Origin: Burkholderiaceae bacterium
GTDB lineage: Bacteria > Pseudomonadota > Gammaproteobacteria > Burkholderiales > Burkholderiaceae_C
NCBI GenBank assembly: GCA_913776825.1
Contig: CAJYPV010000031.1
Coordinates: forward strand, 186,001 to 250,000
DNA length: 64,000 nt
Direction of reading: 5' to 3'
Shown: positions 8,581-15,745 of the stretch, in pieces
Layout: the number at the start of each line of letters is the position of its first letter
How positions within the stretch are numbered: the stretch's first letter is position 1
Translations under genes and position numbers: made by a program
The notes under the pieces: generated by a model
What the model saw: the letters and a program-made list of their open reading frames with translations, nothing else
What the model was told of the DNA's origin: nothing
The model's database searches: none

Positions 8581-11030
8581 AGTCCACCTCCGCCTCCCAT
8601 CTCCTGCGCGCCTGCCGTCGCTGGGCCTCCGCCCGCAGCCCCGCCGCACTCGGCGTGCTGCTGACGGCCGCCCTGCTGGCCGGTTGCGCCGCGCAGACCG
8701 CCTTCCGAGAAGCCCAGGACCTGCAGGCCACCGGCCGCCCCGAGGCCGCGCTGCAGAAATACGAACAGGCCTGGCGACTGGAGCCGTCCTCCGGCGCCTA
8801 CAAGCTGAGCTACCTGCGCGCCCGTGACCAACTGCTGGAGCAGTGGCTCTCGCAAGCCGAGGCGGCGCGCCAGGCGGGTCGGTATGACGAGGCCGAGCGG
8901 GCGTATCGGCAAGCCCTGACCCTGCTGCCCACGCATGACCGTGCGCTGCAGGGCCTGCGCCAGGTGGAACAGCATCGGCGCTGGGATGTCTGGTTCAAGG
9001 AGGCCGAGACCGCCTACGCACGCAAGGACCTGGACACTGCGCAACTGCGGCTCAAGACGCTGCTGCTGGAGAACCAGCAGCATGCCGGCGCGCGTCGTTT
9101 GATGCAGAAGATCGAGTCCGAGACCGCCCGACCGACGCCGGCCGAGAGCGGTTTGTCGGCTGCCTTCCGCAAGCCGATCTCGATCGAATTCAAGGACGCT
9201 TCGCTGCGCAATGTGTTCGATGTGATCTCGCGCACCTCGGGGCTGAACTTCCTCTTCGACAAGGATGTGAAGACCGATCAGAAGACCTCGATCTATCTGA
9301 AGAATTCCACCATCGAGGCGGCCATCAACCTGACCCTGCTGACCCAGCAACTGGAGCAGCGGGTGCTGGATGCCAACACCATCCTGATCTATCCCAACAC
9401 CCAGGCCAAGCAGAAGGACTACCAGTCGCTCACGGTCAAGAGCTACTACCTGACCAATGCGGATGCGAAGAGCGTGGCCAACACGCTGAAGTCCATCCTC
9501 AAGAGCCGGGATGTGGTGGTCGATGACAAGCTCAACCTGCTGATCGTGCGTGACACGCCGGAGGCGATCCGCCTGGCCGACAAGCTGGTCACGCTGCACG
9601 ATGTGCAGGAGTCCGAGGTGATGCTGGAGGTGGAGATCCTGGAGGTGAAGCGCACCCGGCTGCTGGACCTGGGCGTGCGCTGGCCCGATCAGCTCACCTT
9701 GAGCCCGCTGCCCGCCGCCACGGGCGGTTCGGTGACGCTGAACGATCTGAAGAATCTCAACAGCTCGCGCATCGGCGCGTCGCTGGGCACGCTCTCCATC
9801 GCGGCCAACAAGAGCGATACCGACGCCAACATCCTGGCGAATCCGCGCATCCGCACGCGCAACCGCGAGAAGGCCAAGATCCTGATCGGCGAGCGCGTGC
9901 CCAACATCACCACCACGTCGACCTCGACCGGCTTCGTGTCGGAATCGGTGACCTATGTGGATGTGGGTCTGAAGCTGGATGTGGAACCGATCATTTATCC
10001 GGACGGCGAGGTCGCGATCAAGGTGGCGCTGGAGGTGAGCAACATCATCAACCAGGTGCAGACCAAGAACGGCGCGTTGGCTTATCAGATCGGCACCCGC
10101 ACCGCGCAGACGGTGCTGCGGCTCAAGGACGGCGAGAACCAGGTACTGGCCGGCCTGATCAACGATGAGGACCGCCGGACCGCCAACAAGGTGCCGGCGC
10201 TGGGGGAAGTGCCGATCGCGGGGCGGCTGTTCGGCCGCCAGGCGGATGACTCGACCAAGACCGAGATCGTGCTGTCGATCACGCCGCGGATCGTGCGCAA
10301 CACCGTGCGACCGGAGGCGGGTGTGCTGGAGTTTGATTCCGGCACCGAGAACAGCCTGGGCGTGCGTGGCGCGGGCGGCGGCACCACGGTGTCCGTCAGC
10401 ACTGGCGCGGCGGGCACCAACAACCGCGCCGTGCCGACGAACAACGTCGGCAATGCGGCGAATGCGAACAACGCCAACACGGGCAACAACCTGAACAACC
10501 TCAGCGGCGCGAATGGCGTCGGCGTGGGCATCGGCAATAACCTGGCCAACAACTCGGGCCTGACGGCGGGCGGCGTGGCGGGCAATGTCGGTGGCGGTGT
10601 GACCGCGCCGGCGACGGCCGTGCTGAGTTGGCAGGGACCGCCCCAACTCAAGGTCGGCGACAACTTCACCGCGCAGTTGATCATGTCGGCCGATCAGCCG
10701 CTGATCAGCGCGCCGCTGTCGATCGGCTTCGATCCGCGCGCGATCCAGGTGGTGTCTGTGGTCGAGGGCGACTTCCTCCGCCAGGGCGGCGCCCAGACCA
10801 GCTTCAACAGCCGGATCGATCCGGCGGGTCAGGTGATCATCGCCGCCAGCCGCGCGACTGACACCGGCGCCACGGCGCCCGGTGCGGTGGTGACGCTCAA
10901 CCTCAAGGTGATTGGCGCGCCCTCGGCCGAGACGCGCCTGCAGTTGCTGGCGATCAATCCCACGGCCACCGGCGGACGTCCAGTGACCGCGCCGCTGCCG
11001 ACGCCGCTGGTGGTGGTGTTGCAGCCATGA
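8577..11030 (+). CDS. gspD: Secretin lipoprotein (GspD-like) with C-terminal cohesin-like domain
   Basis: Outer-membrane secretion channel of 817 residues. The start is a TTG at 8577 overlapping the previous stop (TTGA). A lipobox (LLAGC, Cys37) predicts a lipoprotein. Residues about 40-170 form TPR-like helices, an arrangement also seen in PilQ/TPR-secretin variants. An N0-like domain and ring-building domains follow, then the secretin core at about 350-575, with VPNITTTSTSTGFVSESVTY, GEVPIAGRLFG and EIVLSITPRIV motifs. A Gly/Asn-rich linker (about 615-665) leads to a cohesin-like beta domain at about 679-815 (KVGDNFTAQLIMSADQPL, DTGATAPGAVVTLNLKVIGA). The fused cohesin-like domain is unlike classical GspD and may bind a partner or substrate at the cell surface; that role is inference. 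Confidence 0.9.
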   Translation: MKSTSASHLLRACRRWASARSPAALGVLLTAALLAGCAAQTAFREAQDLQATGRPEAALQKYEQAWRLEPSSGAYKLSYLRARDQLLEQWLSQAEAARQAGRYDEAERAYRQALTLLPTHDRALQGLRQVEQHRRWDVWFKEAETAYARKDLDTAQLRLKTLLLENQQHAGARRLMQKIESETARPTPAESGLSAAFRKPISIEFKDASLRNVFDVISRTSGLNFLFDKDVKTDQKTSIYLKNSTIEAAINLTLLTQQLEQRVLDANTILIYPNTQAKQKDYQSLTVKSYYLTNADAKSVANTLKSILKSRDVVVDDKLNLLIVRDTPEAIRLADKLVTLHDVQESEVMLEVEILEVKRTRLLDLGVRWPDQLTLSPLPAATGGSVTLNDLKNLNSSRIGASLGTLSIAANKSDTDANILANPRIRTRNREKAKILIGERVPNITTTSTSTGFVSESVTYVDVGLKLDVEPIIYPDGEVAIKVALEVSNIINQVQTKNGALAYQIGTRTAQTVLRLKDGENQVLAGLINDEDRRTANKVPALGEVPIAGRLFGRQADDSTKTEIVLSITPRIVRNTVRPEAGVLEFDSGTENSLGVRGAGGGTTVSVSTGAAGTNNRAVPTNNVGNAANANNANTGNNLNNLSGANGVGVGIGNNLANNSGLTAGGVAGNVGGGVTAPATAVLSWQGPPQLKVGDNFTAQLIMSADQPLISAPLSIGFDPRAIQVVSVVEGDFLRQGGAQTSFNSRIDPAGQVIIAASRATDTGATAPGAVVTLNLKVIGAPSAETRLQLLAINPTATGGRPVTAPLPTPLVVVLQP

Positions 11031-11596
11031 GCGACCGCACGATGCGTCAGGGGCCGCGCATCGATCGTGCGTCGTGGGGCGCATCGGACTTGAAGGCGTC
11101 GGTCGTGACGCAGGCGTCGCGATCGGCGCGGCGCTCGGGCTTCTCGCTGATCGAGCTGCTGGTCACGCTGGCGATCCTCTCGGTGCTGGCGACGCTGGCG
11201 GTGCCGGTCGCGCAAGTGCAGGTGCAGCGCCAACGTGAACAGGAACTGCGCCGCGCGCTGGTGGAGATCCGCGAGGCAATCGATGCCTATCACCGAGCCA
11301 CCGAGACCGGTCGCATCCGCAAGGAGGCCGATGCCACCGGCTATCCGCCGACCCTGGATGTGTTGGTGGAAGGCGTGGAGGATCAGCGCGACCCGAAGCG
11401 CCGCAAGCTCTACTTTCTTCGCCGTGTGCCGCGCGATCCCTTCGCCGCGGCGGATTCGGGCAGCGATGCGTCGACCTGGGGGCTGCGCGCCTACCGCAGC
11501 GAGCCGGGCGAGCCGTCCGACGGCGCGGATGTCTACGACATCTTCAGCCAGTCGCCGCTGACCGGCCTCAACGGCGTGCCTTACCGGAGATGGTGA
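11027..11596 (+). CDS. Minor pseudopilin with long leader
   Basis: Prepilin-like protein: the cleavage site is in RRSGFSLIELLVTLAILSVLA, with Gly before Phe and Glu at +5, followed by a hydrophobic helix and a GspG-like C-terminal half (RKLYFLRRVPRDPF, STWGLRAYRSE). The leader is unusually long, about 37 residues, if translation starts at the ATG at 11027, which overlaps the secretin stop by four bases. An internal start would shorten it, but none has a clear ribosome binding site. Probably a second pseudopilin of the same machine. Confidence 0.83.
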   Translation: MSDRTMRQGPRIDRASWGASDLKASVVTQASRSARRSGFSLIELLVTLAILSVLATLAVPVAQVQVQRQREQELRRALVEIREAIDAYHRATETGRIRKEADATGYPPTLDVLVEGVEDQRDPKRRKLYFLRRVPRDPFAAADSGSDASTWGLRAYRSEPGEPSDGADVYDIFSQSPLTGLNGVPYRRW

Positions 11597-12030
11597 TGCG
11601 ACGACTGCCCTCTCGGCTGAGTCACCGCCTGCAAGCGTCGTGCGGTCGCTCGCGACATGCGACACGCGCCGGCTTCACGCTGATCGAATTGCTGGTCGTG
11701 CTGGCCATCATCGCGGTGCTGCTGACCATCGCCCTGCCCCGCTATTTCGGGCAACTCGAAGCCTCGCGTGAAGCGGTGCTGCGCGAAAACCTGCGAGTGA
11801 TGCGCGAGACCACGCAGCGCTTCTACGGCGATGTGGGCCGCTATCCGGAGAGCCTGGAGGAGCTGGTCGAGAAGCACTACCTGACGGCGGTGCCGCTGGA
11901 CCCGATCACCGAATCGTCGACAACCTGGCAGGTCACCTCGCCGCCGGCCGGGTACGACGGCAATGTCTACGACATCCACAGCGGCGCCCCGGGCGTTGCA
12001 CGCCATGGTGAGCCGTTCCAGTCCTTCTGA
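11596..12030 (+). CDS. Minor pseudopilin, GspG-like
   Basis: Prepilin-like protein with RAGFTLIELLVVLAIIAVLL, cleavage after Gly, Glu at +5, then a membrane helix. The globular part has the GspG-type elements DVGRYPESLEEL and VPLDPITESSTTWQV. I choose the ATG at 11596 because it overlaps the previous stop (TGATG) and CCGGAG lies about six bases upstream; an ATG at 11590 in the same frame would add two residues. The 3' end overlaps the next gene by about 26 bases. Confidence 0.83.
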   Translation: MRRLPSRLSHRLQASCGRSRHATRAGFTLIELLVVLAIIAVLLTIALPRYFGQLEASREAVLRENLRVMRETTQRFYGDVGRYPESLEELVEKHYLTAVPLDPITESSTTWQVTSPPAGYDGNVYDIHSGAPGVARHGEPFQSF

Positions 12031-12643
12031 GCGCGGCCGCCTGGCGCGCGCTCGCCGCGTCGGTCTCGCGAAGCCGGGCGCCATCGTCCATCCATCGGCC
12101 GTGGTGATGGCCAGCGACCGCGTCGCGCGACGGACATCGCGGGGATTTGCCTATCTGTTGTTGATGATGGCGCTGGCGGTGGTGGGCATCGCGGCCAGTT
12201 TTGCGGTCACGCTGGGTGCCGCGGCGGAGCGCCGCGATGCGGAGCGCCATCTGCTGTTCGTCGGCGGCGAGTTCGAGCGCGCGCTGGTGGCGTATGCGGC
12301 CACGGCGCGTCGCGGCCCGCGTGAGCTGAGCGAGCTGCTACGCGATCCGCGCGTGCCAGGCGTGCGCCGGCATCTCCGTCAGATCTATGCGGATCCGCTG
12401 ACCGGCAGCACCACCTGGGGCCTCGTGCGTGACCGCGAAGGCTTCATCATTGCGGTCCACAGCCTGGCGCGCGGCACGCCGATCCGCCGCACCGGCTTCG
12501 CTCCGGGCCAGGAGAGCTTCGCGGACGCCGAGGACTACGCCGGCTGGCGCTTCGGCCTGCCGATCGCGAAGGCCGTGGTGGTGCGGCCGGGGAGCGCGGC
12601 GGCGTCGGGGCCGGTGGTGAGTGGATGGCCGAGGCAGCCGTAG
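12005..12643 (+). CDS. Atypical pseudopilin-like protein without Glu5
   Basis: Last gene of the secretion cluster. A hydrophobic helix follows TSRGFAYLLLMMALAVVGIA: the Gly-Phe cleavage site is kept but the Glu expected at +5 of the mature protein is replaced by Leu, as in tip pseudopilins of the GspK class. The rest (GEFERALVAYAATAR, IYADPLTGSTTWGLVRDREG) resembles other pseudopilin-like proteins that end such clusters. The start is uncertain: ATG at 12005 overlaps the previous gene, and ATG at 12107 would give a shorter, more typical leader. Likely a minor pseudopilin that initiates or caps the pseudopilus, by analogy. Confidence 0.66.
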   Translation: MVSRSSPSERGRLARARRVGLAKPGAIVHPSAVVMASDRVARRTSRGFAYLLLMMALAVVGIAASFAVTLGAAAERRDAERHLLFVGGEFERALVAYAATARRGPRELSELLRDPRVPGVRRHLRQIYADPLTGSTTWGLVRDREGFIIAVHSLARGTPIRRTGFAPGQESFADAEDYAGWRFGLPIAKAVVVRPGSAAASGPVVSGWPRQP

Positions 12644-12743
12644 GCGACTCGTTGCAGAACTCGCGGGCCTTGCGCGGGTTTATGCGCGCGGTCAAATTGG
12701 ACACGGTCATCTCCGCTGCCACATTCATCTCGGTGATAAGTTG

Positions 12744-12760
12744 AGGGCTGTTCAAGCCCT
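12744..12760. promoter_or_regulatory. Inverted repeat before the MqsA-like gene
   Basis: AGGGCT and AGCCCT flank a five-base centre 13 bases upstream of the antitoxin-like ATG. Antitoxins of this class usually bind a palindrome in their own promoter, so this is a candidate autoregulatory operator. It does not match the E. coli MqsA site. Confidence 0.3.
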
Positions 12761-12772
12761 GACGGAGATGCC

Positions 12773-13252
12773 ATGAGCAAGCGGATTTCAGCGCCTTCAC
12801 GATGTCCGATATGTGGAGAAGGAACTTTGCACGCCAGCGTTCGCGCGGAAGTCTTTCACCCCCGTGGCAAGGATGTTGTCGTGGAACTGGTGGCGTCGCG
12901 ATGTGATGCCTGTGGCGAGGACATCACGCGCGGATCGCAGCACGACGAGAACCTTCGCCGGCTCGCCGGTCGCAAGCCGGCTTACGACGGCTTGTTGATG
13001 GGGGAGGAACTTTTGGCCCTCCGCCGTCGCCACGGTTTGACTCAGCAGGCCACCTCCAGAATCTTCGGGAAAAGTCGGCACACGTTTTCGCGTTACGAGG
13101 CGGAAGTGACGTACCCCGACGCCACCACGACCTTGCTCTTGCGCCTCGCCATCGAGCAGCCGGAAGCCATGAAGTGGCTTGCTGATCAGGCGGCCGTGCC
13201 GCTCCCGTCTTGGAATGATTCTCTTGAATCGCATTGCGCGAGCGACACCTGA
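12773..13252 (+). CDS. MqsA-family antitoxin/regulator (zinc finger plus HTH)
   Basis: Protein of 159 residues with an N-terminal zinc-binding region (CPIC at 11-14, CDAC at 44-47) and a C-terminal HTH of the XRE type (residues about 78-130, LRRRHGLTQQATSRIFGKSR...FSRYEAEV). This is the MqsA/YgiT architecture: zinc domain for toxin binding, HTH for DNA binding. No MqsR or other toxin gene is adjacent; the 129 bases upstream are too short for one. It may act as an orphan regulator or work with a toxin elsewhere. The ribosome binding site GGAG precedes the ATG. Its last 67 bases overlap the convergent hemolysin III gene. Confidence 0.78.
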   Translation: MSKRISAPSRCPICGEGTLHASVRAEVFHPRGKDVVVELVASRCDACGEDITRGSQHDENLRRLAGRKPAYDGLLMGEELLALRRRHGLTQQATSRIFGKSRHTFSRYEAEVTYPDATTTLLLRLAIEQPEAMKWLADQAAVPLPSWNDSLESHCASDT

Positions 13253-13935
13253 ACTGAAATGGCGTTCGGGGCGGCCACCCGCTCCTGCCCCACCCCCACC
13301 GCATACCCCGCCACCGCCCAGAAGTGGCTCACCGTCCCCGCCAGCACGAACAGGTGCCAGACGCCATGGCCGTGCCGGTAGCCGGGTCGGTTCAGGTAGA
13401 AGAAGGTGCCGGCGGTGTAGATGAGGATGCCCGCGCCCAGCAGGAGCGCGCCCTCGCCGGGCAGGCTCCACAGCGCAGGCACCGCCGCCAGCGCGGCACA
13501 CCAGCCGAAGGCCAGATACCGCTTCAGCGGCGGCGGTCCCTCCGATGCGCGCAAGGTCTGCACCGCGCCACGCAAGGCGATGGCCCACGCCAGCACGGTC
13601 ACCGCGCCGCCGAAGACGCCGCCCACCGTCAGCAGGGAAAACGGCGTCACCGTGCCCGCGATCAGCAGGAAGATGCCGGCATGGTCCAGGCGGGCCCACC
13701 AGATCTGCCGCTCGCCACGGGTGCTGTGACACATCGTCGACGCCCCATACAGCACCACGACCGACAGCACGAACACCAGCGCCACCGCACGCTTGAGCAC
13801 GCTGCCCGTCGGCCACACCGCGACCAATAGCCACACGCCCGCCGGGATCGCCAGCAGCAGCCCCAGCAAATGGGTCGCCGCATTCAACCGTTCACCGCGA
13901 TGCATCTGCTCAGCACCGTGAGGGGCGCCCACCAT
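13186..13935 (-). CDS. Hemolysin III/PAQR family membrane protein
   Basis: Seven-helix membrane protein of the hemolysin III (YqfA/PAQR) family. Family motifs are clear: ERLNAATHLLG at the N-terminus, YGASTMCHS, WWARLDHAGIFLLIAGT and YRHGHGVWHLFVLAGTVSHF, which supply the conserved Ser, Asp and three His residues of the putative metal-dependent hydrolase site. The family core ends near AVAGYAVG; about 30 more residues here are non-family and are encoded antisense to the 3' end of the MqsA-like gene. The natural stop may have been lost when that gene arrived. An alternative start at 13905 (MHRGERLN) is possible. Function in bacteria is not settled. Confidence 0.85.
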   Translation of the reverse strand: MVGAPHGAEQMHRGERLNAATHLLGLLLAIPAGVWLLVAVWPTGSVLKRAVALVFVLSVVVLYGASTMCHSTRGERQIWWARLDHAGIFLLIAGTVTPFSLLTVGGVFGGAVTVLAWAIALRGAVQTLRASEGPPPLKRYLAFGWCAALAAVPALWSLPGEGALLLGAGILIYTAGTFFYLNRPGYRHGHGVWHLFVLAGTVSHFWAVAGYAVGVGQERVAAPNAISVQVSLAQCDSRESFQDGSGTAA

Positions 13936-14028
13936 GTAGATGCCGCAAGCCTACGCGGCCGATGTGACAGTTTGGTGCCGGCGTGAGCCCGACCGGCGAT
14001 GCGATCCCGTCTGATCCGATTGCACCGT

Positions 14029-14061
14029 CAAAACGACAACGAGGACGCTGCGGCGTCCTCG
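14029..14061 (-). terminator. Probable terminator of the frmR-adhC operon
   Basis: A 9-base-pair stem (CGAGGACGC, 14040-14048, with GCGTCCTCG, 14053-14061) and a TGCG-type loop lie just past the adhC stop. Read leftward it is followed after a short gap by a run of four T (AAAA at 14029-14032 on the plus strand). Confidence 0.6.
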
Positions 14062-14164
14062 TCGGGTTGGAAGGGATCGGGCCTCATCCGTCGGCGCTCG
14101 GCGCGATGGCGGATGATTCGCGGCGGTGCGTCACGACGGCTTCAAGGCCGATCGCCGCTGACGA

Positions 14165-15274
14165 TCAATAAGTCACGACCGACCGGATCGACTTGCCTTC
14201 ATGCATCAGGTCGAAGGCCTCGTTGATGCCGGTGAGCGGCATGGTGTGGGTGACGAAGGGCGCCAGCTGAATATCGCCTCGCATCGCTTCTTCCACCATG
14301 CCCGGCAGCTCCGAGCGGCCCTTCACGCCACCGAAGGCCGTGCCCTTCCAGGTGCGGCCGGTCACCAGCTGGAACGGCCGGGTCGAGATCTCCTGACCCG
14401 CGCCCGCCACGCCGATCACCACCGACTGCCCCCAGCCCCGGTGCGCGCATTCCAGCGCGGCCCGCATCACATTCACATTGCCGATGCATTCGAAGGAATG
14501 GTCGACGCCCCAGCCGGTCATCTCGACGATCACCTGCTGGATCGGCTTCTCATGGTCCTTCGGGTTCACGCAATCGGTCGCGCCGAAGACCTTGGCCAGT
14601 TCGAACTTGCTGGGGTTGGTGTCGATCGCGATGATGCGGCCGGCCTTGGCCAGCTTCGCGCCCTGGATCACCGCCAGGCCGATGCCGCCCAGGCCGAAGA
14701 CCGCCACCGAGTCACCCGGCTGCACCTTGGCGGTGTTCTTCACAGCGCCCAGCCCCGTGGTCACGCCGCAGCCCAGCAGGCAGACCTGCTCCGGATTGGC
14801 ATCCGGATGGATCTTCGCCAGCGAGACTTCCGCCACCACGGTGTACTCGCTGAAGGTCGAGCAGCCCATGTAGTGATAGAGCGGCTGACCGTTGTAGGAG
14901 AAGCGCGAGGTGCCGTCCGGCATCACGCCCTTGCCCTGCGTGGCCCGCACCGCCACGCAGAGGTTGGTCTTGCCGGACTTGCAGAACAGGCACTCGCCGC
15001 ATTCGGCGGTGTAGAGCGGGATCACATGGTCGCCGGGCTTCACGCTGGTCACGCCCTCGCCCACTTCCACCACGATGCCGGCGCCTTCATGGCCGAGCAC
15101 CACCGGGAACAGCCCTTCCGGATCCTCACCGCTGAGGGTGAAGGCATCGGTGTGGCAGACGCCGGTGTGGGTGATGCGCACCAGCACCTCGCCCTTGCGG
15201 GGCGGTGCCACATCGATTTCAACGATCTGCAGGGGCTGGCCTGCTTCAAAGGCAACAGCGGCACGTGACTTCAT
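14165..15274 (-). CDS. adhC: S-(hydroxymethyl)glutathione dehydrogenase, class III alcohol dehydrogenase
   Basis: Zinc-dependent NAD enzyme that oxidises S-hydroxymethylglutathione, the adduct of formaldehyde and glutathione; cytoplasmic. Catalytic zinc ligands are seen in HTGVCHTD, LGHEGAG and LLGCGVTTG; structural zinc ligands in AECGECLFCKSGKTNLC; the dinucleotide fold in VFGLGGIGLAVIQGA. The start is at 15274 (MKSRAAVAFEAG), where family members begin; the frame stays open 57 bases further but adds nothing conserved. Length, 369 residues, is normal for FrmA/AdhC. It lies 53 bases after frmR on the same strand and is presumably repressed by it. Confidence 0.95.
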   Translation of the reverse strand: MKSRAAVAFEAGQPLQIVEIDVAPPRKGEVLVRITHTGVCHTDAFTLSGEDPEGLFPVVLGHEGAGIVVEVGEGVTSVKPGDHVIPLYTAECGECLFCKSGKTNLCVAVRATQGKGVMPDGTSRFSYNGQPLYHYMGCSTFSEYTVVAEVSLAKIHPDANPEQVCLLGCGVTTGLGAVKNTAKVQPGDSVAVFGLGGIGLAVIQGAKLAKAGRIIAIDTNPSKFELAKVFGATDCVNPKDHEKPIQQVIVEMTGWGVDHSFECIGNVNVMRAALECAHRGWGQSVVIGVAGAGQEISTRPFQLVTGRTWKGTAFGGVKGRSELPGMVEEAMRGDIQLAPFVTHTMPLTGINEAFDLMHEGKSIRSVVTY

Positions 15275-15327
15275 GGGGGAGCCTTTTGAATGAAGAGAGA
15301 GTGGAAGGGATGAACCGGCTGCCCGGC

Positions 15328-15603
15328 TCATTTGAGATAGGTCCGCACCAGCGCGGTCATGTCCTGCGCCAGTCGGGCATGGCGATCATCGGTCGGCGAC
15401 ACGGCCCCGAGCTCCTCGCGGATATGCGATTCGAGGATCTCCGACATCAACCCGTTGACCGCGCCCCTGATCGCCGCCAATTGCACCAGCACCGGCGCGC
15501 AATCGGCGCCGGCCTCCAAGGCCCGCTCCAGGGCTTCGGTCTGGCCAAGAATGCGGCGCACGCGAAGCAGCGCCTTTTTCTTGTCTTGAGGTGAATGGGG
15601 CAT
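15328..15603 (-). CDS. frmR: Formaldehyde-responsive repressor FrmR (CsoR/RcnR family)
   Basis: All-helical repressor of 91 residues. The FrmR-specific residues are present: Pro2 and Cys35, which formaldehyde cross-links, and His60 of the CsoR/RcnR fingerprint. The N-terminal MPHSPQDKKK and the LESHIREE helix are typical of FrmR. Binding of formaldehyde releases it from DNA and turns on frmA/adhC, the next gene. A palindromic candidate operator lies 13 bases before the start codon, so the operon is probably autoregulated. Confidence 0.93.
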   Translation of the reverse strand: MPHSPQDKKKALLRVRRILGQTEALERALEAGADCAPVLVQLAAIRGAVNGLMSEILESHIREELGAVSPTDDRHARLAQDMTALVRTYLK

Positions 15604-15615
15604 GCGGCGCAGTAT

Positions 15616-15632
15616 ATACCCCCAGGGGGTAT
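15616..15632. promoter_or_regulatory. FrmR-type operator palindrome
   Basis: ATACCCCC and GGGGGTAT flank a single central A immediately upstream of frmR. CsoR/RcnR/FrmR proteins bind sites with a G/C tract flanked by TA-rich ends, and this is the only such palindrome near the operon. Confidence 0.8.
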
Positions 15633-15745
15633 CAGATCAGGGGCGGAGTCGCTCGCCCCCGCCTGGCCATGCGAGCGCTTCTCACGCGCTCATCACTCGC
15701 TCAACAACGCGCCTCATGACGCTCTCTCTCACGTGCTCCGACGCC

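Noticed and set aside
8544..11084. Very long open frame antisense to the secretin gene
   Set aside because: Composition is His/Gln/Arg/Ala without any fold pattern. It is a GC-rich shadow of a secretin gene, as are the other long antisense frames in the window.
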